A DNA stretch of 64,000 nucleotides from Kitasatospora mediocidica KCTC 9733 (GCF_000744225.1 NZ_JQLN01000007.1:1054001-1118000), one strand, 5' to 3'; positions 1-9,222 are shown, counted from the stretch's first letter. Translations and numbers: made by a program. The notes: generated from the sequence alone by a model not told the origin.

Positions 1-93
1 ACCCGTTCGGCGCCGTCGGGTTCCGGGCCGGAGGGCGGGAGGTCGAGGGTCACCCTCGTCACGCTACCGGTTCCGCCGCTGCGAGACCGGTAG
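1..93 (+). CDS. Possible 3' end of a rightward gene cut by the window edge
   Basis: One rightward frame is open from base 1 and ends at a TAG at 91-93, encoding about 30 residues ending ..VPPLRDR. Third positions are mostly G or C, but another frame, ending with TGA at 96-98, looks almost as coding. The fragment is too short to assign a family. Its end would overlap the hairpin at 57-100, so it may be the tail of a gene convergent with glucokinase, or not coding at all. Confidence 0.25.
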   Translation, partial: TRSAPSGSGPEGGRSRVTLVTLPVPPLRDR

Positions 94-100
94 CGTGACG
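57..100. terminator. Strong hairpin terminator downstream of glucokinase
   Basis: A perfect 15-bp stem, CGTCACGCTACCGGT and its complement, encloses a 14-nt loop. It begins 5 bp beyond the glucokinase stop codon. No U-tract follows, as is usual for streptomycete terminators. It could end transcription from both directions. Confidence 0.75.
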
Positions 101-105
101 GATCC

Positions 106-1050
106 TCAGCGCGTACGGGCCAGGTCGGCTGCGCCGACGATGCCGGCCGCCGAGCCCATCGAGGCCAGCACGACCTCGGCGCGCGGGCGGTGCACGCCAC
201 CGTTCAGGTACGTGCCGAAGGCCTTGGCGACCGGGTCGAGCAGCAGCCGGCCGGAGTCGGAGACGCCGCCGCCGAGCACGAAGACGCCCGGGTCGAAGAG
301 CGCGGCCAGGTCGGCCATGCCGCGGCCGAGCCAGTCGGCCACCTCGGCGTAGCACTCCAGGGCGAGCGGGTCGCCGTCCTCGGCCGCCTGCGTGATGTGG
401 ATGCCCCGGATGGTGTCGGCGACACCGTCGTTGAGCTCCAGCATCCGCTTGCCGGCGATCGGGTCGGCGGCCGCCTTCTCCCGGCCGTAGCGGCGCAGCG
501 CCCGGCCCGAGGCGTACTGCTCCCAGCAGCCGTGGCCGCCGCAGCCGCAGAGCAGGCCGTCGGGGACCATGTTGAGGTGGCCGATCTCGCCGGCCACGCC
601 GAACCGGCCGCGGTGCAGCCGGCCGTCCAGCACCAGGCCGCCGCCGATCCCGGTGCCGACGGTGATCAGCACCATGTCGCTGTGCTCGGCCGCGGCGCCG
701 AAGCGGAACTCGGCCCAGGCCGCGCAGTTGGCGTCGTTCTCGACCACCGTGTCGAGGCCGGTGAGCTCCTCGATCCGGCTGCGCAGCGGCTCGTTCTCCC
801 AGTCGATGTTCGGCGCGAAGATCACCGTCGAGCGGTCCCGGTCGACGAAGCCGGGGGCACCCACGCCCACCGAGGCCACGTCGGGGTACTGCTCCTTGAG
901 TTCGCGCACCGCCTGGGCGATGGCGTCGACGGCCCACTGCGGGTCGGCCGGAGTGGGTACCCGGGTGCGGGCCAGGATCTCGCCGGCCTCGTCGACCACC
1001 CCGGCCGCGATCTTGGTCCCGCCGACGTCGACGCCGATGGTCAGAGCCAT
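106..1050 (-). CDS. glkA: ROK-family glucokinase
   Basis: Cytosolic sugar kinase of about 314 aa that phosphorylates glucose to glucose-6-phosphate. In streptomycetes the ROK glucokinase also takes part in carbon catabolite repression. The N-terminal phosphate-binding loop GVDVGGTK is at residues 6-13, the catalytic ENDAN segment at 104-108, and the ROK zinc site comprises EIGH (155-158) followed by C168, C170 and C175 in a CGCGGHGC motif. The ATG at 1050 is preferred because GAGGG lies 5-9 nt upstream; an in-frame ATG at 1065 is possible. It is the last gene of a leftward run and is followed at once by a strong hairpin. The symbol rests on family and neighbourhood resemblance to Streptomyces glkA. 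Confidence 0.93.
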   Translation of the reverse strand: MALTIGVDVGGTKIAAGVVDEAGEILARTRVPTPADPQWAVDAIAQAVRELKEQYPDVASVGVGAPGFVDRDRSTVIFAPNIDWENEPLRSRIEELTGLDTVVENDANCAAWAEFRFGAAAEHSDMVLITVGTGIGGGLVLDGRLHRGRFGVAGEIGHLNMVPDGLLCGCGGHGCWEQYASGRALRRYGREKAAADPIAGKRMLELNDGVADTIRGIHITQAAEDGDPLALECYAEVADWLGRGMADLAALFDPGVFVLGGGVSDSGRLLLDPVAKAFGTYLNGGVHRPRAEVVLASMGSAAGIVGAADLARTR

Positions 1051-1232
1051 GTGTCCCTCAGTCATTCGCTCGTGCCCGATGGGAGGACCGGTGCTCGCCC
1101 GGTCCGTGCTCCCCTAACACACCGTGCCATACATTATCCGAAGACAACAGCTAGCGAACCCCGCCGAGAGGCTTCAATAGTCGTACGATTCAAATCGATC
1201 CGTAGCGCGTCGGGATCCCTGGGTAACCGAAC

Positions 1233-1487
1233 TCAGCCATCGACGTCGATGTGTTCGGTATCGGTGGATTCCGGAGCCGACCAGCGGCGCTCGTGGCCGG
1301 CCACGGCCGCGCGGTAGGCGGCCAACAGCTCGGTACCGGCTGCGGCGAGGTGCCCGTAGACGTCCGGATACTGGTCACGGAGCTGGTCGGCGGCCTGCTG
1401 CGCCTTCTCGCCGACGGCACACGCGAGCTTGCGCGTCTCCTCGACGAGCGAGCCGAGCGGGTTGTCGACAGGATCTGAACTGTTCAT
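1233..1487 (-). CDS. Small conserved actinobacterial protein (DUF5304-like)
   Basis: 84 aa, charged and probably helical, with a ..ELLAAYRAAVAGHERRW.. segment (the longest conserved-looking stretch) near residues 53-69 that recalls the C-terminus of streptomycete DUF5304 proteins. It has no membrane segment or signal. The ATG at 1487 has an excellent GAGGAGG eight bases upstream. It lies in the same leftward run as the ArsA-like gene and glucokinase, with a 182-bp gap before glucokinase that contains A/T-richer sequence and may carry a separate promoter. Function unknown; the DUF assignment is from memory. Confidence 0.75.
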   Translation of the reverse strand: MNSSDPVDNPLGSLVEETRKLACAVGEKAQQAADQLRDQYPDVYGHLAAAGTELLAAYRAAVAGHERRWSAPESTDTEHIDVDG

Positions 1488-1573
1488 GACGGGCGCCTCC
1501 TCGTGCCGGCGACCGCGACCGCGGCCCCTGCACCGACGCTACCGGAGCCCGCCGGAGCCCCGGCGGAGCCCGC

Positions 1574-2767
1574 TCAGGAGCGGGGCCAGAGCTCCGGATC
1601 GGGCGCGAAGCGCACCGTCAGCTCGCCGTCCCGCAGGCCCGCGCCCGCCACCGTGCAGCGGCGCAGCGCGGACGGCAGGGAGAGAATCCGGCGGTACGGG
1701 CCGAGCCCCACCACCAGCTCGTCGCCCCGCCGCATCAGCTCCAGGTCGGCGCGGTCGGCGCCGGGCACGGTGAGCCGCCAGAGCAGCACCCCGTCCTCGG
1801 CGAGCCGGTCCTCGGCCGTCCAGGGCCAGTTCTCGACGGGCTCCGGCCCGGGGCCCTCGCCGTACAGCTGGCGGGCCAGCTCGGACGGCTGCTCGGCCAG
1901 CTGGTCCCCGACCAGCAGCGGGACGTCGAGGGCCAGCCCCGCCAGCCGCTCGCGCTCGCGGGCGGCCAGCGCGGCGAGCCAGGGGTCGGCGGAGGTGAGT
2001 GCGGCGGCGGGCAGCGCGCGGTGGGCGACGACGGCGTCCACCCGGTGCCCGAACAGCGCGAGGCCGGCCCGGGCCCGGCGCAGCCCGGCGGCGGTGCTGC
2101 CACCGGCGTCGGCCACCAGCCGGACCGTGGTGGCCGGGGACTCCACCACCTCGCGGGCGGCGGCGAGTTGGCTCTCGGCCCAGCCGCGGGCCTGGTAGAT
2201 CCAGTCGGCCGGCATCGGCATGCCGACCAGCGCCGCCAGCATCGGGCGCAGCGAGCGGGCGGCCTGGCGCTGCTCGGGCAGCAACCGGGCGAGGTAGCGG
2301 TCGAGCTGCTCGGGCAGCGCGAGGGCGGCGGTCAGCTCGGCGGGCGGCGGGGCGGCGGCCACCAGGACGTCCCACTGGCCGGGCGGCTGCCGCAGCGCGC
2401 GGAGCAGGGCGAGTTGGCGGGTGCCGGGCAGGGCGGTGAGCTCGTCGTCGTCCAGCGGGTCGACGCCGAGCAGGTCGTAGCCGGTGCGCAGCCGCCCGTC
2501 GAGCGCGGCGACGGCGTGCCGGAAGGCCTGCTGCTCGTCGATCCGGGCGGCCCAGAGGCCGTCGGCGACCTCTTCGGGGGTGGTGGTGAGGCGGTGGCCG
2601 AGCAGGTCGTCGATCCGGCGGTGCGGGTCGTCGGCGGCCAGCAGCAGCGTGCGGCGCCCGCGCCCGGCGGCGTGCAGGGCGGTGGCGGCGGCCACCTCGG
2701 GCACCCCGCCGTTCTCGCCCGTGACCAGGACGGTCCGCATCACGCCCGCCGCGCCCTCTCCCGGCAT
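1574..2767 (-). CDS. ArsA/MinD-like protein with degenerate P-loop
   Basis: 397 aa. The N-terminal strand-loop-helix (VLVTGENGGVPEVAAATA, residues about 13-30) is laid out like the deviant Walker A of ArsA ATPases, GKGGVGKTT, but the signature lysines and the final Thr are gone. Residues about 325-395 (WRLTVPGADRADLELMRRG.. onward) resemble the C-terminal alpha-crystallin-like domain of ArsA/GET3 proteins. It is therefore probably a non-hydrolysing scaffold or chaperone-like member. The gene starts 7 bp after the SRPBCC gene stops, suggesting one transcript. The start is uncertain: ATG 2767 has GAGGG 11 nt upstream, while ATG 2740 lies nearer the fold. Substrate unknown. Confidence 0.75.
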   Translation of the reverse strand: MPGEGAAGVMRTVLVTGENGGVPEVAAATALHAAGRGRRTLLLAADDPHRRIDDLLGHRLTTTPEEVADGLWAARIDEQQAFRHAVAALDGRLRTGYDLLGVDPLDDDELTALPGTRQLALLRALRQPPGQWDVLVAAAPPPAELTAALALPEQLDRYLARLLPEQRQAARSLRPMLAALVGMPMPADWIYQARGWAESQLAAAREVVESPATTVRLVADAGGSTAAGLRRARAGLALFGHRVDAVVAHRALPAAALTSADPWLAALAARERERLAGLALDVPLLVGDQLAEQPSELARQLYGEGPGPEPVENWPWTAEDRLAEDGVLLWRLTVPGADRADLELMRRGDELVVGLGPYRRILSLPSALRRCTVAGAGLRDGELTVRFAPDPELWPRS

Positions 2768-2774
2768 CGGGCGA

Positions 2775-3206
2775 TCAGCCCTCGACGCGCTTCTTGAGAC
2801 CGGCCAGCGCCCGGTCGATGATGACCTTCTCGGCCTTGCGCTTGATCATCCCGAGCATCGGGATCTTGACGTCGACCGCCAGCTGGTAGGTGACCTCGGT
2901 GCCGCCCTGCGCGGGGGCCAGCGCGTACGAGCCGTCCAGTGCGCGGAGCATCTGGCTCTTCACCAGGGTCCAGGAGACCTCGCGGTCGCCGTCCCAGGTG
3001 TAGGCCAGCACGTGCTCGTCGCGGATCGCCCCGGCGTCGAGCACCAGGCGCACCTCGGTGGCCCGTCCGGCGTCGGTACGGCCGAGGACCTCGACCTCCT
3101 TGACCTCGCCCGTCCACAGCGGGTAGGCCTCGAAGTCGGCGATCACCGCCATCACCTCGGCCGGGGTCGCCGCGATGACGATGCTCGACCTGGTGTGTTC
3201 CGCCAT
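2775..3206 (-). CDS. SRPBCC (START-like) lipid/polyketide-binding protein
   Basis: 143 aa with a helix-grip fold signature: an N-terminal strand SSIVIAATPAEVMAVIADFEAYPLW, split here as residues about 6-30, central antiparallel strands, and a long C-terminal helix rich in Lys (..IKRKAEKVIIDRALAGLKKRVEG). Such proteins bind hydrophobic ligands in a cavity; the ligand here cannot be read from sequence. ATG 3206 is preceded by GGAGG at 8 nt; a longer in-frame version from 3299 lacks this support. It heads the leftward run and is divergent from an acyl-CoA ligase gene, so a role in lipid handling is plausible but only inferred. Confidence 0.85.
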   Translation of the reverse strand: MAEHTRSSIVIAATPAEVMAVIADFEAYPLWTGEVKEVEVLGRTDAGRATEVRLVLDAGAIRDEHVLAYTWDGDREVSWTLVKSQMLRALDGSYALAPAQGGTEVTYQLAVDVKIPMLGMIKRKAEKVIIDRALAGLKKRVEG

Positions 3207-3484
3207 GAGTGGGCCTCCGCGTTGTCCCGTGCGAGTCGTCAGGTGTGCGCGCCCGAAGGCTATCGCGACCGGGGACACCGCCCGGCCCACGGGTCCCACC
3301 GCTGTGGGTCCGGCAGACGGGCCTACCCACGGGTCACCGACGGCCTGCCGTAAGGTGCGGATCGGAACGAACCCCGGCGGGCCGCCGGTGTGACACTGCG
3401 AACACCCTGCCCGACCCCCTACCCGAATCTCCCTACCGGGCAGTAACGTCCTGCCGTCCCGCAGCGTCGCAGACAGGAGCAGCA

Positions 3485-5275
3485 GTGCTCGAGTTCAGCC
3501 TTCCGGCCCTCTACCAGGTTCCGAGTGGTGGCAACCTCTCCGATCTGGTCCACCAGAACGCCGCCGCGCGCCCCGGCACCGCGGTGCTCAGCCGCAAGGT
3601 GGACGGCCGCTGGGAGGACATCACCGCAGCCGCGTTCCTGACCGAGGTGCACCGCACCGCCAAGGGCCTGATCGCCTCCGGCGTGCTGCCCGGCGACCGG
3701 GTGGGGGTGATGTCGCGGACCCGCTACGAGTGGACGCTGCTGGACTTCGCCATCTGGTGCGCGGGCGCGATCACCGTGCCGGTGTACGAGAGTTCGTCCG
3801 CCGAGCAGGTGCAGTGGATCCTCGGCGACTCCGGCGCGGTCGCGGTCATCACCGAGACCGACGCGCACGCCGCCGTGCTGGCCGAGGTCCGTGCGGGGCT
3901 CACCGAGCTGAAGCACAGCTGGCAGATCGAGCGGGGCGCCATCGCCGAGCTGGCCGAGGCCGGCAGCGCGGTGGCCGACGCGGTGGTGGCCGAGCGCCGC
4001 TCGGTGCCCACCGAGGACTCGATCGCCACCATCGTCTACACCTCCGGCACCACCGGCCGCCCGAAGGGCTGTCAGCTCACGCACGGCAACTTCCTGTCCG
4101 AGCTGGGCAACGTGACGGCCCGGATGCCGCAGCTGTTCCGCCCCGACGAGAGCTCGGTGCTGCTCTTCCTGCCGCTGGCCCACGTGCTGGGCCGGATCGC
4201 CGAGATCGCCGCGGCGATCTCCGGCTGCAAGCTGGGCCACGTCTCGGACATCAAGGACGTGACCGCCGAGCTGGCCTCGTTCCGCCCGACCCTGATCCTG
4301 GGCGTGCCGCGGGTCTTCGAGAAGGTCTACAACACCGCGCGCTCCAAGGCCCAGGCGGACGGCAAGGGCAAGATCTTCGACCAGGCCGCCGACACCGCCA
4401 TCGCCTACAGCCGGGCGCTGGACCAGGGCGGCGCGAGCCTGGCCCTGCGGCTCAAGCACAAGGTCTTCGACAAGCTGGTCTACAGCAAGCTGCGCGCCGC
4501 GCTGGGCGGCCGGGCCACCCACGCGATCTCCGGCGGCGCCCCGCTGGGCGAGCGGCTCGGCCACTTCTACCGGGGCATCGGCTTCACCGTCCTGGAGGGC
4601 TACGGCCTGACCGAGACCTGCGCGGCCACCGCGTTCAACCCCGCCGACAAGCCGAAGATCGGCACGGTCGGCCAGCCGCTGCCGGGCTCCTCGGTGCGGA
4701 TCGCCGAGGACGGCGAGGTGCTGCTCAAGGGCCCGCAGGTGTTCACCGGCTACTGGAACAACCCGACCGCCACCGCCGAGGCGCTGCGCGACGGCTGGTT
4801 CGCCACCGGCGACCTGGGCAGCCTGGACGACGAGGGCTACCTCTCGATCACCGGCCGCAAGAAGGAGATCATCGTCACCGCCGGCGGCAAGAACGTCGCC
4901 CCGGCCGTGATCGAGGACCGGATCCGGGCGCACGCGCTGATCGGCGAGGTGATGGTGGTCGGCGACCGCAAGCCGTTCATCGCCTGCCTGGTCACCGTCG
5001 ACGAGGAGTTCCTGCCCCGCTGGCTGGAGGCGAACGGCCGCCCGGCCGCGCCGCTGTCCGAACTGCGCGACGACCCGGCGCTGCTGGCCGCCGTCCAGGA
5101 GGCCGTGGACGAGGGCAACAAGGCGGTCTCGCACGCCGAGGCGGTCAAGAAGTTCCGGATCCTGGACACCGTCTTCTCCGAGGCCAACGGCTACCTGACG
5201 CCCTCGCTCAAGCTCAAGCGCGGCGTCGTGCTGAAGGACTACGCGGCCGAGGTCGAGGCGCTCTACCAGAAGTAG
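3485..5275 (+). CDS. Long-chain fatty-acid--CoA ligase (AMP-forming)
   Basis: 596 aa cytosolic or membrane-associated enzyme that adenylates a fatty acid and transfers it to CoA, feeding beta-oxidation and lipid synthesis. The ANL-superfamily motifs are complete: P-loop YTSGTTGRPKG at 185-195, YGLTET at 373-378, TGD at 441-443, and the hinge region GRKKEIIV from 457. Length and motifs match the FadD15-type long-chain ligases of actinomycetes. The GTG at 3485 is chosen because AGGAG sits 5 nt upstream and the family N-terminus begins here; the frame is open further upstream without support. Chain-length preference is not readable. Confidence 0.92.
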   Translation: MLEFSLPALYQVPSGGNLSDLVHQNAAARPGTAVLSRKVDGRWEDITAAAFLTEVHRTAKGLIASGVLPGDRVGVMSRTRYEWTLLDFAIWCAGAITVPVYESSSAEQVQWILGDSGAVAVITETDAHAAVLAEVRAGLTELKHSWQIERGAIAELAEAGSAVADAVVAERRSVPTEDSIATIVYTSGTTGRPKGCQLTHGNFLSELGNVTARMPQLFRPDESSVLLFLPLAHVLGRIAEIAAAISGCKLGHVSDIKDVTAELASFRPTLILGVPRVFEKVYNTARSKAQADGKGKIFDQAADTAIAYSRALDQGGASLALRLKHKVFDKLVYSKLRAALGGRATHAISGGAPLGERLGHFYRGIGFTVLEGYGLTETCAATAFNPADKPKIGTVGQPLPGSSVRIAEDGEVLLKGPQVFTGYWNNPTATAEALRDGWFATGDLGSLDDEGYLSITGRKKEIIVTAGGKNVAPAVIEDRIRAHALIGEVMVVGDRKPFIACLVTVDEEFLPRWLEANGRPAAPLSELRDDPALLAAVQEAVDEGNKAVSHAEAVKKFRILDTVFSEANGYLTPSLKLKRGVVLKDYAAEVEALYQK

Positions 5276-5293
5276 AACAGCCCGCTGGGCGCC

Positions 5294-6448
5294 CTACTCC
5301 CCCGCGAGCAGGGCGCCCAGCCGGCCGGCCAGCAGGTCCCAGCGCCAGGCCTCCTCGACCCAGCGCCGGCCCGCCGCGCCCAGCTCGCGGCGCAGCCCCT
5401 CGTCGCCCAGCAGGCGCACGATCCGCTCGGCCGCCGCACCCGGCGCCCCGCCGGGCACCACGTACCCGGTCCGGCCCTCCAGGACGGCGTCCGGCGCCCC
5501 GCCGGAGTCGCCCGCGACCACCGGCAGCCCGGTGGCCGAGGCCTCCAGGTAGACGATCCCCAGGCCCTCGACGTCCAGCCCGCCCCGCCGGGTCCGGCAG
5601 GGCATCGCGAAGACGTCCCCGGCGCCGTAGTGCGCCGGCAGCTCCGCCCACGGCACCGACCCGGTGAACCGCACGGAGTCGGCGACCCCGGTCGCCTCCG
5701 CCAGCCTGCGCAGGTCCGCGAGGTACGGCCCGCCGCCGACGATCAGCAGCACGGTGTCCGGCTCGACGGCCAGGATCCGCGGCATCGCCGTGATCAGGGT
5801 GTCCTGCCCCTTGCGCGGCACCAGCCGGGAGACGCAGACCACCACCGGCCGGTCGGTCAGCCCGAGCCGCGCGCGCACCTCGGCGCCGCCCGAGTCGGGG
5901 TGGAAGGTCTTCTCGTCCACACCCGGCGGCAGCTGGACCATCCGCGCGGCCGGGCCGGGACCGACGGCCCGGGCGATCCGCGAGCGGGTGTACTCGCCGA
6001 GGTAGGTCAGCGTGTCGGTGCCCTCGCCGATCCGGCGCAGCAGCTGCCGCGAGGCGGGCAGCTGAGCCCAGGCGGCCTCGTGGCCGTGCGTCATCCCCAG
6101 CAGCCGCGCGGCGCCCGCCCGGCGCAGCGCGGGGGCCATCAGACCCAGCGGCGCGGCGGCGCCGAACCAGACGGCGTCGCAGCCCTCGGCCCGAAGGATC
6201 TCCGCGGCCCGCCGGGTCACCCGCGGGGTCGGGACCATCATGGTGGTCCGGTCGCGGATCACCGGGAAGGGCTGCTCGGCGTCGAAACGCTCCGTCTCGC
6301 GCCGGTGGGCGTCGCTTCGGGGGCCCCACGATGAGGCGTACACCACAATGCTGCCCGCCGGCTGGCGCACCGCCATGTTGTGGACGAAGGCCTGAATTCC
6401 GCCTGGGCGCGGGGGAAAGTCGTTGGTGACGATGAGGGTCTTGCGCAT
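5294..6448 (-). CDS. GT4-family glycosyltransferase, PimB-like
   Basis: 384 aa, GT-B fold. The N-terminal Rossmann domain opens with KTLIVTNDFPPRPGGIQ, typical of PimB-type phosphatidylinositol mannosyltransferases. The nucleotide-sugar domain has VVVCVSRLVPRKGQDTL (about 206-222) and the GT4 donor-binding E-x7-E region around GLGIVYLEASATGLPVV. The likely reaction is transfer of mannose from GDP-mannose to a lipid acceptor at the inner membrane face; the acceptor is inferred from family. ATG 6448 gives the family-typical N-terminus, although GTG 6481 is an alternative and neither has a strong ribosome site. It is divergent from a GT87 mannosyltransferase, suggesting shared glycolipid work. 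Confidence 0.87.
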   Translation of the reverse strand: MRKTLIVTNDFPPRPGGIQAFVHNMAVRQPAGSIVVYASSWGPRSDAHRRETERFDAEQPFPVIRDRTTMMVPTPRVTRRAAEILRAEGCDAVWFGAAAPLGLMAPALRRAGAARLLGMTHGHEAAWAQLPASRQLLRRIGEGTDTLTYLGEYTRSRIARAVGPGPAARMVQLPPGVDEKTFHPDSGGAEVRARLGLTDRPVVVCVSRLVPRKGQDTLITAMPRILAVEPDTVLLIVGGGPYLADLRRLAEATGVADSVRFTGSVPWAELPAHYGAGDVFAMPCRTRRGGLDVEGLGIVYLEASATGLPVVAGDSGGAPDAVLEGRTGYVVPGGAPGAAAERIVRLLGDEGLRRELGAAGRRWVEEAWRWDLLAGRLGALLAGE

Positions 6449-6642
6449 ACTGTCCACGGCTCGCTCGGTCGGGGGGTGCACGGTTCACCGCTCACTGATC
6501 CGTACCATAGGACACCATGCCCGAATGCTGGGAACGGATGACCCGACCGGAACCGTTTCTCCGCTGAGCCTGTCCTAGTCGGCACAGGTTCAGAACGGCA
6601 TGCGGAGAGGCCGGCATGCGGAGACGTTGACGAGGGAGCTCA

Positions 6643-8025
6643 GTGGTGTTGGCGCAGGACGGCCCAGCCGGCCAGGCTGGCAGCGGCAGTGGCGGTCTCG
6701 CCGTGGCCGAGCACCGGGCACAGGGCGCCACCGCGCTCACCCCGGCTCCCCCGACCGCGGCGCGAGGGGCCCTCTGGACGCTCGGCGCGTCCTGGACAGC
6801 CACCCGCGTCCTGATCCTGCTGCTGGTCTTCGGGATCATCAGGATCAGCCAGCTGGACGTGACCACCGACGTGTCGGTGATCTACCACGGCTGGTACGAG
6901 GTGCTGCAGACCGGCACCTTCCCGATGGACGACGTGACCTGGCAGTACCCGCCCGGCGCGGCCCTGGTGATGCTGCTGCCCGGGATGCTGCCCTGGACGT
7001 ACATGACCTCGTTCTTCGTGCTGTGCGGCGTCTTCGACGCGGTGGCCATGACGATGCTGGTGCGCAACGGCATGCGCAAGGGGCGCAGCTTCGCGGGCAG
7101 CTGGGTCTGGGTGGTCGGCGTGCCGCTGCTCGGCCCGACGGTCTACTGCCGCTACGACATCCTGGTCACCACGCTGGCCGTCGCCGGGCTGCTGGTGCTG
7201 CTGCGCCGGCCGGTGCTGGGCGGCTTCCTGCTGGGCCTGGGCGGCCTGATCAAGCTCTGGCCGCTGATCGCCCTGGCGGGCACCCCGCGCGGCCGGCGGA
7301 CCCGGCAGTCCTGGACGGCGGCGGCGGCCACCCTGGCGGCGCTGGCCTTCCTGCTGGCCGCCGGGATGAACGGCGCCTTCCAGTTCCTGACCTTCCAGGC
7401 CGACCGCGGCATCGAGGTGGAGTCACTGGGCGCGCTGCCGCTGCACTTCGCCCGGCTGGCCGGCGCCTGGCACGGCCAGGTGATGATGAACTACGGCTCG
7501 GTGGAGATGCTCGGGCCCTGGGTGCCGGTGATCTCCAAGGTCGCGGTGCTGGCCACCGTGGCGGGCTTCGGCTGGCTGCTGGTCTGGCGGCTGCGGGCGC
7601 GTCGCTGGCAGCCCTCCACCACCTTCGACGCGGCGCTGGCCGCGCTGCTGATCTTCACCGTGACCAGCCGGGTGATCAGCCCGCAGTACATGGTCTGGCT
7701 GGTCGGCCTCGCGGCGGTCTGCCTGACGGTGCGCGGGACCAGCCAGAAGCCGGTGGCGGCGCTGATCCTGCTGGCCACCGCGCTGACCACGGCGGAGTTC
7801 CCGCTGATGTTCGGCCAGGTCGTGAACAGCCTGCCGTGGGGTGTGGTGGTGCTCTCCAGCCGCAACCTGCTGCTGCTGGCCGCGACCCTGATCTCCTGCT
7901 ACCGGCTCTGGAAGTCCACCAAGGGGACGGCTCCGCAGGCCGTCAGCACGGTGGTGGCGGAGCCGGAGACCAACTACCCGGTCCGGCCCGGCATCGCCTA
8001 CGAGCAGAGCCTGCTGGACGACTGA
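6643..8025 (+). CDS. GT87-type polyprenol-phosphate-mannose-dependent mannosyltransferase, integral membrane
   Basis: 460 aa with roughly ten hydrophobic segments between residues about 45 and 435 and a soluble C-terminal tail. A periplasmic-loop segment WYEVLQTGTFPMDDVTWQYPP (about 84-104) and PTVYCRYDILVT (about 165-176) fit the GT-C GT87 family, which includes mycobacterial PimE and uses lipid-linked mannose outside the membrane. The exact acceptor is unknown. GTG 6643 follows GGGAG at a good distance; GTG 6646 is equally possible. It is divergent from the PimB-like gene 195 bp away, which supports a common role in mannosylated glycolipids or glycoproteins. Confidence 0.82.
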   Translation: MVLAQDGPAGQAGSGSGGLAVAEHRAQGATALTPAPPTAARGALWTLGASWTATRVLILLLVFGIIRISQLDVTTDVSVIYHGWYEVLQTGTFPMDDVTWQYPPGAALVMLLPGMLPWTYMTSFFVLCGVFDAVAMTMLVRNGMRKGRSFAGSWVWVVGVPLLGPTVYCRYDILVTTLAVAGLLVLLRRPVLGGFLLGLGGLIKLWPLIALAGTPRGRRTRQSWTAAAATLAALAFLLAAGMNGAFQFLTFQADRGIEVESLGALPLHFARLAGAWHGQVMMNYGSVEMLGPWVPVISKVAVLATVAGFGWLLVWRLRARRWQPSTTFDAALAALLIFTVTSRVISPQYMVWLVGLAAVCLTVRGTSQKPVAALILLATALTTAEFPLMFGQVVNSLPWGVVVLSSRNLLLLAATLISCYRLWKSTKGTAPQAVSTVVAEPETNYPVRPGIAYEQSLLDD

Positions 8026-8041
8026 GCGGCCGCGCCTCAGC

Positions 8042-9109
8042 TCAGCTCAGCTGGCTGACCGTCTCGGCCACCCAGTCCTGGGTGAACTTCGCCAGGCCGT
8101 AGCCGAGCCGGGCCTGGAAGACCTGGTCCAGCTGCTGCTCCCGGCCGGAGCCCGGCCCGGCCGCGCCGACCGCCCGGTAGAGCTCGACCAACGCGGGCCG
8201 GCCGTGCCGCCGGGCGATCAGGTCACAGGCCAGCCAGGCGAGCTCGTAGGCCTGCGCGATCGCCGGGGCGCCGGCCGCGAAGTCGGTGTCCAGTGGCAGG
8301 GCGGTCGGGAGTCGGCCGGCCGCGACGTCCCCGGCCAGCTCCGGTGCGATCTCCCGGGCGGTGCGGCCGGTGCCGAGGTAGCCGGTGTAGTCGGCGGCCC
8401 CCTCGGAGAGCCAGAGCGGGGTCCAGGGGTGGGTGTCGGCGCGGGTCGCCACATGGGTGCACTCGTGCGTGATGACCACCCGCCGGCCCAGTGCGCTGAG
8501 TTGGCGGTACGCCTCCGGGTTGACCAGCACCCGGTCGGCGGGGGTGTGCACGGGTGCCCCGGCGGCCGCGCTGGTGACCGCGGCTATGTCCTGGTAGCTG
8601 CCCGCGGGGACGGCCAACAGGTTCGCGAACTGGGCTTCGGTGTCCGGGAGCTGCAGGACCAGGCGATCCGCCCAGCCGGTCCCCCAGAGATCCTCGACGG
8701 CCGGCACGGCGGCGTCGGCGACGGCGGCCAGCACGGTCAGCTCGTCGCGGGCGGCCGCGCCCATCACCAGGCAGCGATCGCCGGTGACCACGCCGAGCGG
8801 GCCCGGGTCCCACGGCGCGGCCGGACTGTCGGGGGCCGGCGTCTCGGCGCTCGGCCGACCGTCCGCGCCGAGCGTCAGGCGGCGCTGCAGGACGGCCGGG
8901 TAGTCGTCGAAGTCCTTGATCTGGTAGGAGAGTTCAGCCAAGACCTCGGAGTCCCGCAGCGCGGTCACCCGGTAGTCGAGGCCGACCAGCGGCAGCGCGG
9001 CCAGCGGGCCCGCGCGCAGCTCCAGGGCGTGCGCGGCGAGCAGCCGCTCGACCGCCGCAGCCGTCGGCCCGCTCGTCACCGCCCGGGCGGGGGCCACCAC
9101 CCGGGGCAA
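8042..9109 (-). CDS. Secreted HExxH metallopeptidase-like protein
   Basis: 355 aa as drawn from a TTG at 9109. HECTH lies near residues 216-220 and WLSEGAADY about 15 residues later, the two-motif pattern of gluzincin peptidases (HExxH plus a downstream Glu). The same frame stays open upstream and encodes RRAALLLAVGGLAQLSLP.., a convincing twin-Arg-like or Sec signal segment, but holds no ATG or GTG. The first plausible initiator there is a CTG at 9226-9224 that overlaps the stop of the NlpC/P60 gene, giving 394 aa. The protein is most likely exported and peptidoglycan- or protein-directed. Substrate unknown; start uncertain. Confidence 0.75.
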   Translation of the reverse strand: MPRVVAPARAVTSGPTAAAVERLLAAHALELRAGPLAALPLVGLDYRVTALRDSEVLAELSYQIKDFDDYPAVLQRRLTLGADGRPSAETPAPDSPAAPWDPGPLGVVTGDRCLVMGAAARDELTVLAAVADAAVPAVEDLWGTGWADRLVLQLPDTEAQFANLLAVPAGSYQDIAAVTSAAAGAPVHTPADRVLVNPEAYRQLSALGRRVVITHECTHVATRADTHPWTPLWLSEGAADYTGYLGTGRTAREIAPELAGDVAAGRLPTALPLDTDFAAGAPAIAQAYELAWLACDLIARRHGRPALVELYRAVGAAGPGSGREQQLDQVFQARLGYGLAKFTQDWVAETVSQLS

Positions 9110-9222
9110 CGACAGCTGGGCGAGCCCGCCGACCGCGAGCAGCAGCGCGGCCCGCCGGGACAGCCGTGCAGGCCCCAGGGCCGCTGCGGCCGCCGGGGCG
9201 GACCGCAGCCGCTCGTCGCTGT

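Noticed and set aside
3419..5134. Very long leftward open frame opposite the acyl-CoA ligase
   Set aside because: It is a mirror of a strongly coding gene; no motifs are seen and similar shadows occur opposite most genes here.
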